Part shown: positions 45,668 to 58,989 of the stretch, in pieces
Layout: each line of letters starts with the position of its first letter
Numbering within the stretch: the first letter of the stretch is position 1
Origin: Benincasa hispida
Taxonomy: Eukaryota > Streptophyta > Magnoliopsida > Cucurbitales > Cucurbitaceae
Direction of reading: 5' to 3'
Assembly (NCBI RefSeq): GCF_009727055.1
Contig: NC_052350.1
Location: 19,610,797 to 19,674,796, forward strand
Length of the DNA: 64,000 nt
Notes under the pieces: model-generated
What the model was told of the DNA's origin: nothing
Seen by the model: only the letters and a program-made list of their open reading frames with translations
Database searches by the model: none
Position numbers and translations under genes: made by a program

Positions 45668-48600
45668 AAATCGGTTTTAGTTTCTTAGTCGTAGTAGATC
45701 TGGAATGTTCGTTTTGTTCATGATTTCGATTCTATGTCTTCGCTGAATTTCTTCCAGATGAGTTTGTAGATATATAGCATTTGTGTACAGATTCGAGATG
45801 TCGTTGATTGGATCTTGATTGATGATTCGACAAGTCATTCTTGAAATAGAATTACGTTCTTTTTGTATCTTTTTTCCTCTGTTTCTTCTACTCTCATTCT
45901 TGGAACTGGAAAATGCAAGCAAGGTCGCAATAAACGGAAGATAATTCATTACATCTTGAAGTTGATGTGTTAATTTCCTTATCAAGAACCGGCTTAACTA
46001 TGTTCATAGGAATTTATTCCAATTTTATTTTTCGGGAATCTTTCTCTGTTTTTTAGAGAGATTTTGGAGTACTGTTGCATCTTCAACGGAATCATATACT
46101 ATAATTTGATATTGTTGAACATTATTAAAATTTACTTGACTTAAGCCTCAAGCAAGATTTGTTAGTAATGTAAAGATCTTGCTGTTGCCTAATGATGTGG
46201 GGAAATTGATTAGAATGATTTATTATTGCTCACAAGTTCAGTGTTTTATTGGTTGTTTATCAAGTTATGAAGTTGTGCCAAATTTGTATTTCTAGTCATC
46301 ATTCTTTTATGGCAAGATTTTGATTGGGTTTCTAAGTTTAATTTTGCATGGAATTAAAAATTAAAGCCTTAATAATATATAGTATACACACATTCAATTT
46401 TATTATCTATATGTTTAGAGAGTTTTAAATTGAAAGTTTAGAAGATATATACTTGACACAAACTCAGAACTTGTACGGAGAATCAAATATATCAACCAAG
46501 CATTGGACTTGTGACTCGAAGTGGATGATACATGACCTAAACACATCTACATAAGGATTGACTTAATATTTCAAATATATGAACAAATTTTTTTACTCGA
46601 TTAAAGATAAAAATGTTTCTTTAAAAAATTATTATTGGAGGAATTTAAACCTAGAATGGTAATTAGCCAGAGAAAGAATGAGATGCCCTCTTCATTTTTA
46701 TTGATTTGTCTTTACCAAAATAAAAAATAAGAATAAAATGTGAGATGAGGCTCATTCTAGGGAATCTCATTCCTCATTCTTGCAAATAGGTGATGAAGCC
46801 CACACCATTTTTTTACCTTACTTTACACTATTTGTCATTTTGTCACTCCTTTAACTTTCTTCATATATATTTTTTTATTATTTTTTATTTCTATATTTTT
46901 TTCATATCCTCTCTCTCTTTTTAGTAATTTTCATTGTATAGTGAAAATCAAGTCTCACATTATTTAGAAGTAAAAGATTCATAATAAATAAGAGATGATG
47001 CATTTTGTGACTAATGCACGAATTTATATTCTCAATACATTTTGTGACTAAATTTTATCAAATCTAATAATGCATTAGTTAATAACATATGATTCATAAA
47101 ATTGTATCGGTTCAAATCCTACCATTTTGTGAGTCTATCAATTTATCTTCTCAATACATTCCATTTGGATGAACACCGTATGAGTCTTAAAATTTTGTCA
47201 AATCTAATAGTTCAATTGATTAATTTGATATTTGAAAAAATCTATCAATGTAAGAACTAATGCACGAATGATTTTTGAATGTAATACTAATAATGAATGA
47301 AATTGATTATTTCAAATATTCAATTTTTTAAAAAACTTAATTATTAATTAAAAAATATATATTTCATTTTGTTTATGACAAATTTTTTAGTGATGATAAA
47401 GACATATAACATTTTCTAGAACACTATTATTTATGTATAAATACGTAGAGGTGTTAAAAAAATGTAAAAAAAAAAAACTTTAATCTTAATTGTAATTGGG
47501 TTTGTATTCGATGGAATTTGAGGAAGCATAGAGCAAAGGAAAAAATCAATGGGCCATGTGTCCAATTTGCTTTATTAATGAGTTATTCATTTAAGGTGGA
47601 TAGTTAAAAACAAATGATTGAAAAGGCATATAAGAGAAATAGCAAATTTTAAAGTTTTATTTAAAAAAATGACAAAAAAATTTCAAAATTATAAAAATAG
47701 TAAAACAAATTTAAATAATAGAAAATACTAATTAATAAATGACCTAACTATCCCAAAGACTAATAAATTGAGTACAAATAGACAATGCTTCAAAAACAAC
47801 TCGAAAATTACAAATAAAGTCTATCTAAACATTCTAAGTGGAAGAAAATTACAATCTCAACCAAAAGCTAAAAATATAAATAGCATGGTCAAAATCTTAG
47901 AAATGGTTCCAAAATCCAAAAACAAACAATTTGGTCCTCACTAACAACCAATTCGCAGTTGCTTCTTTATTGGACGAACATGATGGTGTGCTTGTGGTAC
48001 AATGGTCACAGGTGGTGGCATGCAGTTGCTTAGAGAAATAGTCGGTGATGAGAAAAAGAAGACTTGACAGTCATACAAGTCAAAATATAGCAGAGAGGGT
48101 GGTGGTGAGAGAAGAAAGAATGAGAGGTTCGAAAGTAGATAGCCCAAGATGCCATTGTGGCGAGAAGAGTATACTAGCATAAATTTTAAAAGAGAGATTG
48201 TGGAGATGTTATGACTACAGGCTTGCTACAAATGTGAAATACGAAAAATAGAAAGAAAATGGTGGGATGTGAGGGAGGTAAAGTAGAATNNNNNNNNNNA
48301 TTTATTTATAGTATGTAGCGAGGAGAGTGCTTAGATTTTTTATTTTTCACAAAAGAATTATAAATATATTGGAACTTTGGAAATGAGGGTTTAGGGGTTT
48401 TTTTCAATGAAACAATGTAAAACAAATCTTATCAAAATAACAAATATATAAATATATTTTATTTACCATTGACATATTGTTATATCATTAGATTACATTT
48501 TAAAAAGTATAAACTATATAAATAGTAATAATATAAACAAAAAAATATATATGAATATGATAACAAAATTTATAAAATAAAAAAGAATAACATAAAATAT

Positions 48601-51600
48601 AATTTGATACCAAAAATAGATTCAAATAAATATTGTTGGAAGAAAGAGAATCTCTAATTTAAATCAAGAAATATTAAAAATGATAGTTAAAATCACATAA
48701 CTTCATATTACAATTAAACTGAATGTGTAAATATAGATTAGTTAATCTCATAATTCTATTACAATTACACTGCATGTGTAATGTATATCAATTAATTTTC
48801 AGAGCCCCTCGAAGGCAAAATGGAAATACGTTTAACTTCATATTACATTTTGAATATGATAGAAATATGTTTAAACTAATGAAAAAAATGTAGATAAAAC
48901 TAAATCTGGTAGCGAAAAGCTAAACTAATTGAAAAAGAGTTAGATAAACCAAATTTGATAATAATGTGCTCATAAGGTTTGAGAGAAGAATATGTTTATA
49001 CTGAATTATTGTACAAATATATTGTATTTGCAAGATTCACAAATACATTAGAGAGTAGTCAACCATCACAAAAATCATGACTCTGATTCTCCAACGTCCA
49101 CTGTAGGTGCCATAGTTCTAATTTATTGTAGTGTCTAACTCTAATTCTCTCTGATGAAGAAGATTTCATCTTCTTTTATTGAAAAATGAAGAAAGCTGAT
49201 TATAATAATGAAGCAGAAGAAGATTGAATCTTCATACAAGAACATATGAAGAGGAAAATAAATGGATCGATGGATAGAATCACTTAATAAAATCAAAAGA
49301 TGAGGATAAAAAAAAATTGAAATTAAGAAGAATTTTTTTTTACTTATGTGTTGTTAATAAATGCATGATTTTTAGATAATGAAATGTAAAATAAATAAAA
49401 ATATATTTCAAAATGTTAACAAATGCATAATGATGTTATAATATAATATGAGATAAAATGAGATAAAAATATACACTAAAATCTATTAAAAAAAAGATGG
49501 AAAAAGTTGAATCTAATAACAATATGAATAAACAAATGAAAAAAGGAATAAATATGATAAGAAGGTAAACAAATGAATAGAAAAAAGATGAAAACAGATA
49601 AATGTATAAACAAATGAAAAAAGATTTAGATAAAACTGAATTTTGTGGCAATTAACTAAAGAAATTGAAACATAGTTAGATAAAATCAAATATGTAGAGA
49701 AAATATAGATACCAAACAAATATTTAGAGAAAAAAATCAGGAAGAATTATATAATGGAAATTTGATAACTCACAATTTTACAATCTAGGGTTTTATTTAC
49801 TTTGTTTTAGAAACAGTATGTTTGAAATCTAATAACTCAACAATTACATTGTATCCATAACTACATCCTTACTTCAACTCAAACAATTAGTATTTATAAG
49901 AACACGAACCACAAAACCAGTGATTCCATTAAAGACAAAACAGGAATTTAAAAAATATCTCACATGTGATCTACACGTGATTTGGCCAAAATCTTATTAT
50001 TTTCTAATTTTGATATTTTTTCAAACGAAATCTAAATCGTGCCTACATATTCCATTCAATTATCCTGATTGAAATGGGTGTTATTTAAAAAAAACAGTGA
50101 AAGGAGTAAAAGCAAATTCAATAGGTCGAGGGTTGTCCATGTGGTAGAGCATATCATGATTTAGTTTTTATAAAAGACCAAAATGAGTAAGGACAACAAA
50201 ACTGTCCTATTTTTACAAATAATTTTCAGTTTACTTATTGTTTTCAAATATTTTTGCAAACTACTATAGTTTTATATTTAATCCCAATTATTTCCATTGG
50301 TATAAGAATTTTTTTTTTGTACTTCTAAAAACAAAGGCATGAGGTTCTTAGAGGCTTTAGCTAGCAAGATTGGAATTTGAAATTTGAAATAGATATGAAA
50401 TTTAAAATAATTACTATTTGATGACATCTTTTATAATCGTATTGTATACAAATTCATTTTCATTTTCATTTAGTAAACACCCTCTAAATAAATAAATACC
50501 GTAATTACAATACCTTTGCAAAAATAAATAAATAAATAAATAACGGAGTTCAATTAGAGAAATAAATAGAAGTAAAATGAAAATGAAAATAGGAAATTTT
50601 TGCCCTAGCTAGAGGTAAGAAAAAGTAACACCCCTATAAGTTTCGTACAAAACAAGTCTTAGCTCCCACAAAAATCTCGTGTTTTGAAAATATTTGATGA
50701 CATTTTTGTTGTCGTTTTCCCTTTTTCTTGTCATTGATAATCAAAAAGTTCCTTTGAACCATACTTTATTAACAAATTTCAACCAGCATTAGTATGGTTG
50801 CCCCCACAAAATATACAAATTAACCCAATAATGAAGAAGAAGAATATTCTTATAGTGACAAAGATGTTTTAGAAACTCCTTTTTTGGCATACTAAGATGG
50901 ACTTGACTTATTCCAACATGGCCTTAAATGAGAGCATCAAATACCCAATCAATCAAAGTAGTTGATTCAAAGTAAAATAAGTGGTCAAACTTTTATTTAT
51001 TTATTTATTTTTGTCTTGAGAGAGAGTTGATGGAAGAATTCCTTGTGTTCACATCACTTATTTCTTATTTAATGGCCAGAAAGAAAAACACAATGTAGAA
51101 CTTAGGGTTTCAATTATGAATAAGATTGCCTCCAATTTTGATCACTAATTTTTTCTTCATTTTTGAAAAACAAATTGTCAATTAATAAGACATTTCCAAC
51201 TTCCAAGGCCTTTCTCATAAGGACAACATTTTCAATTTCACCCCCTCAACTTTTTTAAGAGTCCACTCCTAGTCTACTACACTACAAATTTTGGGTTTAT
51301 TTAATAACCACCTTTGAAAAAAAAAAAATAGGTTATTTGAAAAACAAATTTAAAATAGAACAATGAATGCATGCAACTTAATTCCATGCTTCCCATTTTT
51401 ATACAAAAAGGAAAATTAAAAAAAAAAAAAAACATTTTTTTTGGAAAAATACAAAAATTGCCACGTAATAGTTTCTTATTGGGCAGCTCCCTAGACTGTA
51501 CATTGATGAGTGTAGCCTAATTAACACCCAAGCATTTTCCTTTAAAATATTTGTTGAAGGGTAATGCTTAGATGTAACCTAGACTATACATATTTCATAC

Positions 51601-52321
51601 AATCCCGGATTTATTATCTAGCAAAATAATAATAATTTAATTTAAAAAGCTAAAATGTTTTGGCACATGACAATTTTTAATTGGGTGAATAAGTTGCACA
51701 AAGGTAGGTGTAATTGAATATGTTCAATAGACAAATTAACTTCAGAATTTAATATGAAACATATGATTTCATGATTTTGTAAGGAATCCAAAAAGTAATG
51801 AGAATGGATGTTTTTAGAGAAAATTATATGTAAGAAAGAAAACCATGTGATTGTGAATTGAATTATATATTGTAGAATAAGAAAGGAAAAGAGATGGAAT
51901 TAGAAACTTCAAAGTTTGAGAAAAATCAATAGCATGTGATTCCCTAAAGTCATATTTTTTTAAACATAATTAAGTCTTCTAAATGGTATTAATATATGAT
52001 TATAATTAATTAGAACTACAGCAAAAGCATAGCACAAAAGTAGACCCCATTACTTATAGTTTTTTAATATTTCTTAAAATTATTTCAATACTTATGTGAT
52101 TGTTAATTTTCTTTTTCTTTTTCATACATTGATAAATAAAAAGCTAATGTAATATTTATTTGTTCATTTATTTAACAAGTATTATGTTGATTGGGTAAAT
52201 ATTTGAAGCTTCGTGTAGTAAGATAGGTGTAGAAATTTAAAATAAAATGATCGACGAAAAATTAATTAAAATGACAAAAACAACATTCGGTCTAACAAAA
52301 AAATTAAATAAAATGGAAAAG
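45668..52321. other. Long AT-rich intergenic stretch, no gene recognised
   Basis: Short open frames on both strands are low-complexity and show no family signature. Noted items: ten Ns at 48290-48299, an (AAAT)n run at about 50523-50545, and diverged direct repeats around 48660-48800 ('attacaatta.actg.atgtgtaa'). Confidence 0.55.
48290..48299. other. Assembly gap (10 N)
   Basis: Ten Ns in non-coding DNA. No flanking duplication was noticed. Confidence 0.98.
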
Positions 52322-52751
52322 ATTCTTCTCACGTGAGTGCCCAATTGAACAACAACACATACATGTGTTGAAAGGCCCATTATACCCACTCTTTTCACTT
52401 TTGTAAGTAATTAGAAGTTGTCTCATATATATACCCTCTAGCCACTCCTTAATTCTCCAATGTGGGATAAGTGAAAAGTTCAAGTCCCATGTACTTTTGT
52501 AGGCCTTGGGCCTAAGGTGAATGTGGGCCATTCCCAACAATCTACCACGAATGACCTTATAGGTACCAAAAAAATGATAGAAAGAAGGAATGACAGTAAA
52601 CTTAAGCATCGATATGTTGCAATTTGGTTTGATGCATAGTGAATTAGGGCAACAACTGCATTCACAAAAGTAAGTTACCTCTTGAACTTTTGTAAATTCG
52701 TGTTGAGATCCCTACAACACGTTTCAATCCTTTTGATTTCTCTCTTGATTC
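52322..52751. repeat. Possible dispersed repeat left of the solo LTR (unclassified)
   Basis: This stretch is less AT-rich than its surroundings and includes 'ccaatgtgggataagtgaaa', 'ggccttgggcctaaggtg' (a partial palindrome) and 'ggccattcccaacaat'. I suspect an LTR-related repeat but see no ends or duplication. Nothing coding. Confidence 0.3.
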
Positions 52752-54629
52752 TGTTGGGAATGTCCTAGAACTCGCAGTTCATAAATTTTGTGTTAAACAT
52801 TCTATTTATCAATAAAATATTATTGAGTATCTTATTCGATAAAGTTGTTAATATTGCATTCTATTATAAAAATCAAATAAACATATCCATGGCTATAGTA
52901 TGAATACTTTTAACTTTATGTAGCGACATAAATAGGATCAAGTTAATAGTATATAGCCTAAATGGTCTATAAGTATATGGATGAAATTGGGTATCCCATT
53001 CTGGTAACCATATTGGATGCGACCCATTTTTGTATGGTAATACAAATGATGTGATCTATAGATCATTCATGTAGAGACATGCAAGTGAAGGCATTCTATG
53101 CAATGAGTTCGCATAAAGACTGGATCTCGAAATAGTCACTTTTCTTTATAATGACAGTTTACTGTTAAAACTGACTATTTCATACTAAAGTAACCTAGGA
53201 TAACTCGATTTTAATCCTGAGCTAGCTATGAACTCATGTTTATTCGAGATTATCCTTTGATCTGCATGGGTAAGAGTAGTCCAACAACACTGCTCAATAA
53301 GCCTTCCATTTTGGGGATGAGACCGGATAGATAACTAGGGACATAGTCTTGTGAGATGGAATTCACTCCCACCCGTCTTAGGGTTAGTAGATAGGTTGTT
53401 CTCTTAAGTGCTGATCCTGATCTTGAACAAACGAAGCACGAGAGGGACATGATTCATAAGTGGTATTATGAATCAGTTGTTCATTAGAGGGTCAGTGGGA
53501 GCTTAAAGAACATGATGTAGTTATAGGGTAAAATGGTAATTTTGACTCACCTGTAAATACGAACGACCTGTGAAGGATCGACTTATTGATTATGGTTCAC
53601 ATGGATAGAAATACATCTACAGTGAGGAGAGTGCAACCATCGAGCTATAGTGGTGTGCCTTGATAGTTAACGAAAAGTAATTAATTCGGTTTAAAGAGTT
53701 TAACCAATTGATTAGATCCACTAGGTCCATCTACTAGCTCATAATTGAAATAAAAAATTGAGTATTGATTGGATGAATTTTGAATTTAGGGTTATGAATT
53801 TGAAATGTTCAAATTTGGTTTTAGAGTTTTCAATAGATTGTATAAGATGCAATTAAAACATTTAATTTAGTCAAAATTAAAACGAGACTGGAGAATCAAT
53901 TAATATATAAATTATGATTTAAATATTAATTATATGACATTGAATCATATTGATGGAATTGGTGTTTTATTAATTTAATATTAAGATATTCAATGAATAA
54001 TTTTTTAATTAAAATTGAAATTAATTTTATTTAAATTAACTACTTTAAATTAATTTTATAAAACAAATTTTTAAATAAAATAGTTTGTTTAAATAAAATT
54101 TAATTTTTTTTAGAAAAAGATATTTGAGTTAGTGGTTTTTTCCCAAAAATTGGAAAAATCCACTAACCATTTGGTGTTTTATCATCAAATTCCATCATGA
54201 GATCTTTAATCAATTCTAAGCAAGAGCTACCCTACATGCAACCATATTCTAATGCATGAAATCAGTCTATAAAATGAAACCTCATGCATGGAATTGAAAA
54301 AGAAGGCTGAGAATTTTATCTAGGTTGCTACAAAACTGAAAACCCGACTACACCCTCTCAAGTTCATCCTCAATTCAGTTTAATTTGAGTGTTTCCACCA
54401 CACATTCCTTCTTGAGCATAGTGGGGAAGATCTTGTTGGTGGTCTATCTGAAGAATCAAGCTCAAACTTGTGGACATTCTGCTGAATTTGTGGAAGAGAT
54501 CTTCAAATGTAATGTTTGGTTCAAACCCCCTTATGAAAACCTCATGAACATGTATAGAATTCAAATTAAATGTGGTTAGAGTGCTTAATGATTCAGAATT
54601 CTTCCGTTGTATGTTATATTACTCCTTCA
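52752..54629 (+). mobile_element. Solo LTR of the copia family
   Basis: Starts TGTTGGGAAT, ends TACTCCTTCA, 1878 bp. It aligns with 22623-24486. It is flanked by the perfect 5-bp duplication GATTC (52747-52751 and 54630-54634), with no primer-binding site or coding sequence after it. Intra-element LTR recombination is the usual origin. Confidence 0.92.
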
Positions 54630-54634
54630 GATTC

Positions 54635-54879
54635 CACGTTAAATCATGCATCAAATGCTATTTGGCTATTCACATAAAGCCTTGGCTCGTCGTGAAAGCT
54701 CTAGAAAAAGACCCTTAAACTCTTTCATGGAAGGCAACCTACATCTTCACTTTCACGTTAGATGCTTCATCAAGTCTATCAAAATGGATCACTCAAAATA
54801 AAGGGCTATGGTTCACATTAAGGGTTTGAGTCCCATACTAGTTGAAGATTCTAGGATTACTCTCCTTGTTAGGCTTTTG
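54635..54879. other. Unassigned stretch between two LTRs
   Basis: No coding match. It has higher GC than typical spacer and a weak internal similarity ('cacgttaaatcatgcatcaa' against 'cacgttagatgcttcatcaa'). It is the insertion target of the solo LTR on the left. Confidence 0.3.
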
Positions 54880-57522
54880 TGATGGAACGAACACATGCGC
54901 AGCGGAAGAAAAATGGATCTACTCTAATTAGATTAATTATAAAGATAAGCATGCAATAGAAACAAATAGAAGGGGAAAAGAATAAAACCTTTATAGATTT
55001 TGAATCTTCTCCAAATTAGCTCCAATCTTCTCACGAACAGTTCGTAGACCACAACGAGAGTCTTCCCGACTATTCTCCAGCCTTAGAACGGGATTGTGGG
55101 ATCCGATAGTGACTAATTTGGAGAGAAAAAAGCTAAAATTTTGAGGAAAAAATGGATGAGATTATCACATTATCTCATCAATTTACACTAAGGCTAAGAG
55201 TTTTAAAAATTCATTAACACTCCATTTAAGACCATTATATGAAAAACATGCAACTTTGAGTTTGATGAGAATTTGACACTAAAAATTCCATAAAACTCAA
55301 AGTGAGGTTTTGTCACACCCCCTCCCAGATTACCCTTTTATTTTGGAAGATGATATGACCATGGTAGCTACTAGCCCCACTGCTAGCTCTCACCACCCAA
55401 GGCTTCTAATCTAGATAACCAACCTATTCATTTAATTAGTAATATACGCAAACAGCTAACCTACCCCTTAAGTTCTTACGAATATTACATAATTACAAGC
55501 ATACAACTAAGATGTCACTTTTATAGAAAAATATTCACAGGTGGCCCAAACATTTCTACAGAAACCCTAGTCCCTCACAAAACATGTGTACATAAACTAA
55601 TCATCATCCTAAGTCTTTTAATAAGCCGAGTCTTTCGGTGGCAAGCAACAGTAGGATCAACCTCGAGGAAACTGACTGCTACTGTTCGTTAGGCTCTTAT
55701 TGGTTTATACGCTTCTCTTAGCTCTTCTTGGCCTCAATTCCTAGTGAGATTTCCCCCTAGAGCGAGATCCTCCTTACAAAATCAGCGAGATTTTCTTTAT
55801 AAACGAGATCCTCATGCCCAAATCTTGCTATAATTCTCCCTGATAAACTGCTTGCTTGTTTCTCACAAGCAGCTGTCTACTTATGCACCAAATCCCTATT
55901 ATAACTTAAAATTCCAGCCCAGAACTCCTTATAGCTTGGCCTGGAACTTCCAAACTTCACCTCGGGCCCTGATTAATCCGTGGTTCTGCCTCTTCTGAAA
56001 ATTCTCCACTTTTGTTCTTCTCCTCTTGCAATCTTTATCCAGCAAAACAACCTTGAAAACTAGATTCTCCCAGCTTTCAAATGGCACCGAATTCGTTTAA
56101 TATACTCTTGTCAATTGCCAAAACCATGTTATTGAAGTTTCAATTCCCTTTTTAATCTTCCTGTCACTTCCTGAGTTCAAAGAATTAACTGCCATGTCAC
56201 TCCACACTTAGTGCCTCCAGCAGTCTAATGATTGAGTTTCTTCATTTGATATTCTTTTCCTTCCTTCATAATTCCTATAAACAACATGAATTTCTATTTA
56301 ATAAATATGTAATATAACATTCCTTTGGCTAAACATGCATATCTAGGGAACCTAAGTTCGGGGGTTTACAGGTTTAGTGGGACATGTATCTTCAAATGAA
56401 GACAACACTCAGCTATGCGAGATTTGCATTTTTCACTCACAAATGTTGGATCTTTCCACTGGTCAAAGTTTCATTTTCAAAGTCCAAAGTCAACAAATTT
56501 GACTTTTTGACTTTCAAAAGTCAAAAGTTGACAATTTGATTTCCATTGCATTTGAATGTAGTCAACAATTTGACTTTTAATGCAATTTTGACCAATTTTA
56601 TTTAATTTAAAAAATTAATTATAATAATCAATTTTAAAATTAAATTAATATTAAATAAATAATTAACCAATTTAATTAATTTAATTTAATATTAAATCCA
56701 ACAAAAATCCCAATGAATATGAATCCCTATTCATAATCTTGATATTTAAATCTTATTGAAATACCTTCTATCTTCTCTAACTTTATGTTTAATTCACAAT
56801 TAAACATTAGGTTAAATATATAAGATATATTTAACGCTTTGCACCAAAAATCAAATTTGAACACTTCAAATTCGTTCCTCACATTGTTCTAAGGGTTAGT
56901 CTGATATGAGTTAGTAAGGGGACCTCAGGGACCTACAGATCATGGGCTCCAACGATCCGTGATTAACTGGTAAACTCTTTAACCTAATTAACCATCATTC
57001 GTTAACTATCGAGTCACTCCACTAAAGTCTAGTAGTTGTATCCCCCTCACTGTAGATATATTATGTCCACTTGATTTAACCATGATTAGTAAGTTAATCC
57101 TTAACAGTTTGTTCGTAATATTATGTCCGATCTTATGCAAACTCATTGCATATGATGCCCCCGCTCCTCATATCAATACATGAACGAATTAGGATCACTT
57201 TGTTTGTATCACTTTACAACAAATTGTAACAACTACAGAGTGGGCCGTATCCAATAGTGCTACCAGAATAAGGTACCCAGCCTTACTCATATACATAGAC
57301 CATTTTGGCTATCTACTGAATTTGATCCGCTCTTATGTCTACACATAAAGTTCATGTATTCAAATAATAGCCATGGATCTTTAGTTTATTGGATTTAGAC
57401 TTTAGAAGTGCAATTCACATATTCAATAACATTTTTATTGAATAAACGTCAATAACATCTTTATTGATAATAGAAGATGTTTAACATTACAAACTGTGAG
57501 TTTTAGGACATACAACCCATCA
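54880..57522 (-). repeat. 3' LTR of the minus-strand copia element, carrying a gypsy-type insert
   Basis: On the minus strand it starts TGATGGGTTG at 57522 and ends ...TTCGTTCCATCA at 54880. Without the 1060-bp insert and its duplication it is about 1.58 kb. The opening is related to the copia LTR start at 22623 (hydroxyl-rich AT pattern, 'ccaataaac', 'atccatgg'), and later parts share the 'cctgtgaaggatc' type region in decayed form. Confidence 0.8.
55311..56370 (-). mobile_element. Ty3/gypsy-type solo LTR, 1.06 kb, minus orientation
   Basis: The plus-strand ends are TGTCACACCC and GGGGGTTTACA. The target duplication GGTTT is perfect (55306-55310 and 56371-56375). On the minus strand it starts TGTAAACCCC like 14875, and shares segments such as 'gagaatctagtttt', 'ttgttttgctgga' and the 'acagctgctt' stretch with 16010-16320. 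It lacks the motif island and the right 1.1 kb of the 3.0-kb relative. Confidence 0.88.
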
Positions 57523-57535
57523 AACTCCCATTTGG
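57523..57535 (-). other. Polypurine tract (minus-strand copia)
   Basis: On the minus strand CCAAATGGGAGTT directly precedes the LTR start. Confidence 0.7.
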
Positions 57536-58989
57536 ATTAAAACTCCAATGGATGATATACAAAGTTGAGTAATGAGAGAATAAATACAATAAATTAGGGT
57601 ATCAGATACCCAGTACTTCTCCCATTTTCCCTAGTTCTATTTATTTCGCTGTTCTTGTCTCACTAGGTGACCCTCAAACACTTTAGCCAAGAGGGCCTTT
57701 GTAAATGGATCAGCCAAGTTTTCTTCAGAGGCAATATGTGGGACAATGGCGTCTCCTCGTTGTACATACTCAGCTTCTATGGTGGAGTCAGCAATACAAC
57801 TTTGCTTGATTCTCCACCACACTATATTTCCCCCGTTCGGAGTGAATATTGAACCTGGAGTAGATTTCCTAGAATCGATATCGGTCTAAAAGTCAGAATC
57901 AGTGTATCCAGTAAGAATCAGATCCTTACCATCAAACACGAGCATATAGTCCCTCGATCTTCAAAGATACTTGAGGATGTTTTTAACGACAATGATCATA
58001 TCTAGGATTGGACTAATATCTGCTAACAATTCCAACTGCATAACATATGTCGGAACGAGTACAAAACATGGCATACATTAGTTACTGCTGATGCATATGA
58101 AATTCATTTCATAACCTCAACCTCTTGAAGTGTCTTAGGACACTGTTCCTTAGACAAATAAATTCCATGCCTGTGAGGTAACATACCTTTCTTGGAATTT
58201 TACATTTTATATCGAGATAACATCTTGTCTATATAAGATGCCTGAGACAAGGTTATCATTTTATTCTTACGGTTTTGAACAATTCAGATCCCAAGAACAT
58301 ACTGTGCTTTTGCCAAATCCTTTATTTGAAATTGCGTGGCTAGCCATGACTTAATGTCAGCTAGAAATTTTACTTCATCCCAATGAGTTGAATATCATCA
58401 ACATATAGAACCAAAAATTCTACTTTATCCACATCACCCATTGCTTGTTTAAAAGTTAATGGATTCTCTAAGCCATCATCAGGTATGACGACATGAGTTT
58501 CAGTTAAACCCATGTACCGATCAGGCTGTTGCACAATCTTCCCACTACGTCGAGGCATTTTCAACCCTTGAGAAGGATGTGAAGTACCAATTCCATCAAC
58601 ATCTCTTGTTGAAGGACCTGCAGTATCAACAACTCTTGTTGATCTATTTGTAGTTTCTCTAGTTATCTCACTTAATACCAGCATACTACGATGTTGATGA
58701 TTTTTAACGTGGTCTTCCTCTAGGAATGTTGCATTTATAGACACAAATACTTTATCTTTCTAAGAATCATAAAGGAAACCACCTTTTGTCTCTTTGGGAT
58801 AGCCCACAGATAGGCATATCTTTAAACGACGTGACCCCAAAAATCCTGAAGTGATATAAACTACCTTTACGTCCTCTCCATAACTCATAAGGTGTTTCTA
58901 AAAAAATTTTCGAGGGAACAATGTTCAATATATACACCGCAGTCCCTACTGCGTGACCCCAAAAAGAACTTTGCAGCTGAGCATAACTC
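57536..58989 (-). pseudogene. pol of the minus-strand copia: integrase tail, deleted RT, partial RNase H
   Basis: On the minus strand: an integrase C-terminal region (58989 to about 58760), then an open frame 58744-58370 reading NATFLEEDHVKNHQHRSM, MPRRSGKIVQQPDRYMGL and ENPLTFKQAMGDVDK. This passes without a break into VEFLVLYVDDIQLIG. The roughly 170 residues that normally separate these two RT segments are absent, so an in-frame deletion has joined the linker to the YVDD catalytic box. RNase H remains as RIKQSCIADSTIEAEYV (57822 downwards), followed after another deletion by SEENLADPFTKALLAKVFEG. Not functional. Confidence 0.85.

Larger units (their letters stand above)
54880..58989 (-). 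mobile_element. Minus-strand Ty1/copia element, 3' part (pol and 3' LTR)
   Basis: Reading on the minus strand: degenerate integrase, RT and RNase H (58989 down to 57536), then a polypurine tract, then a 3' LTR (57522 down to 54880). The pol residues match the left-hand copia family closely. Its 5' half lies to the right, beyond the LTR insert at 58990, and is not in the window. Confidence 0.85.

Noticed and set aside
47941..48180. 79-codon minus-strand open frame
   Set aside because: No family signature; low-complexity Ser/Leu/Phe composition in intergenic DNA.
49436..49719. Overlapping hydrophobic minus-strand frames that could be membrane proteins
   Set aside because: They are translations of A-rich/T-rich low-complexity DNA (Phe/Leu/Ile/Tyr runs) without family motifs.
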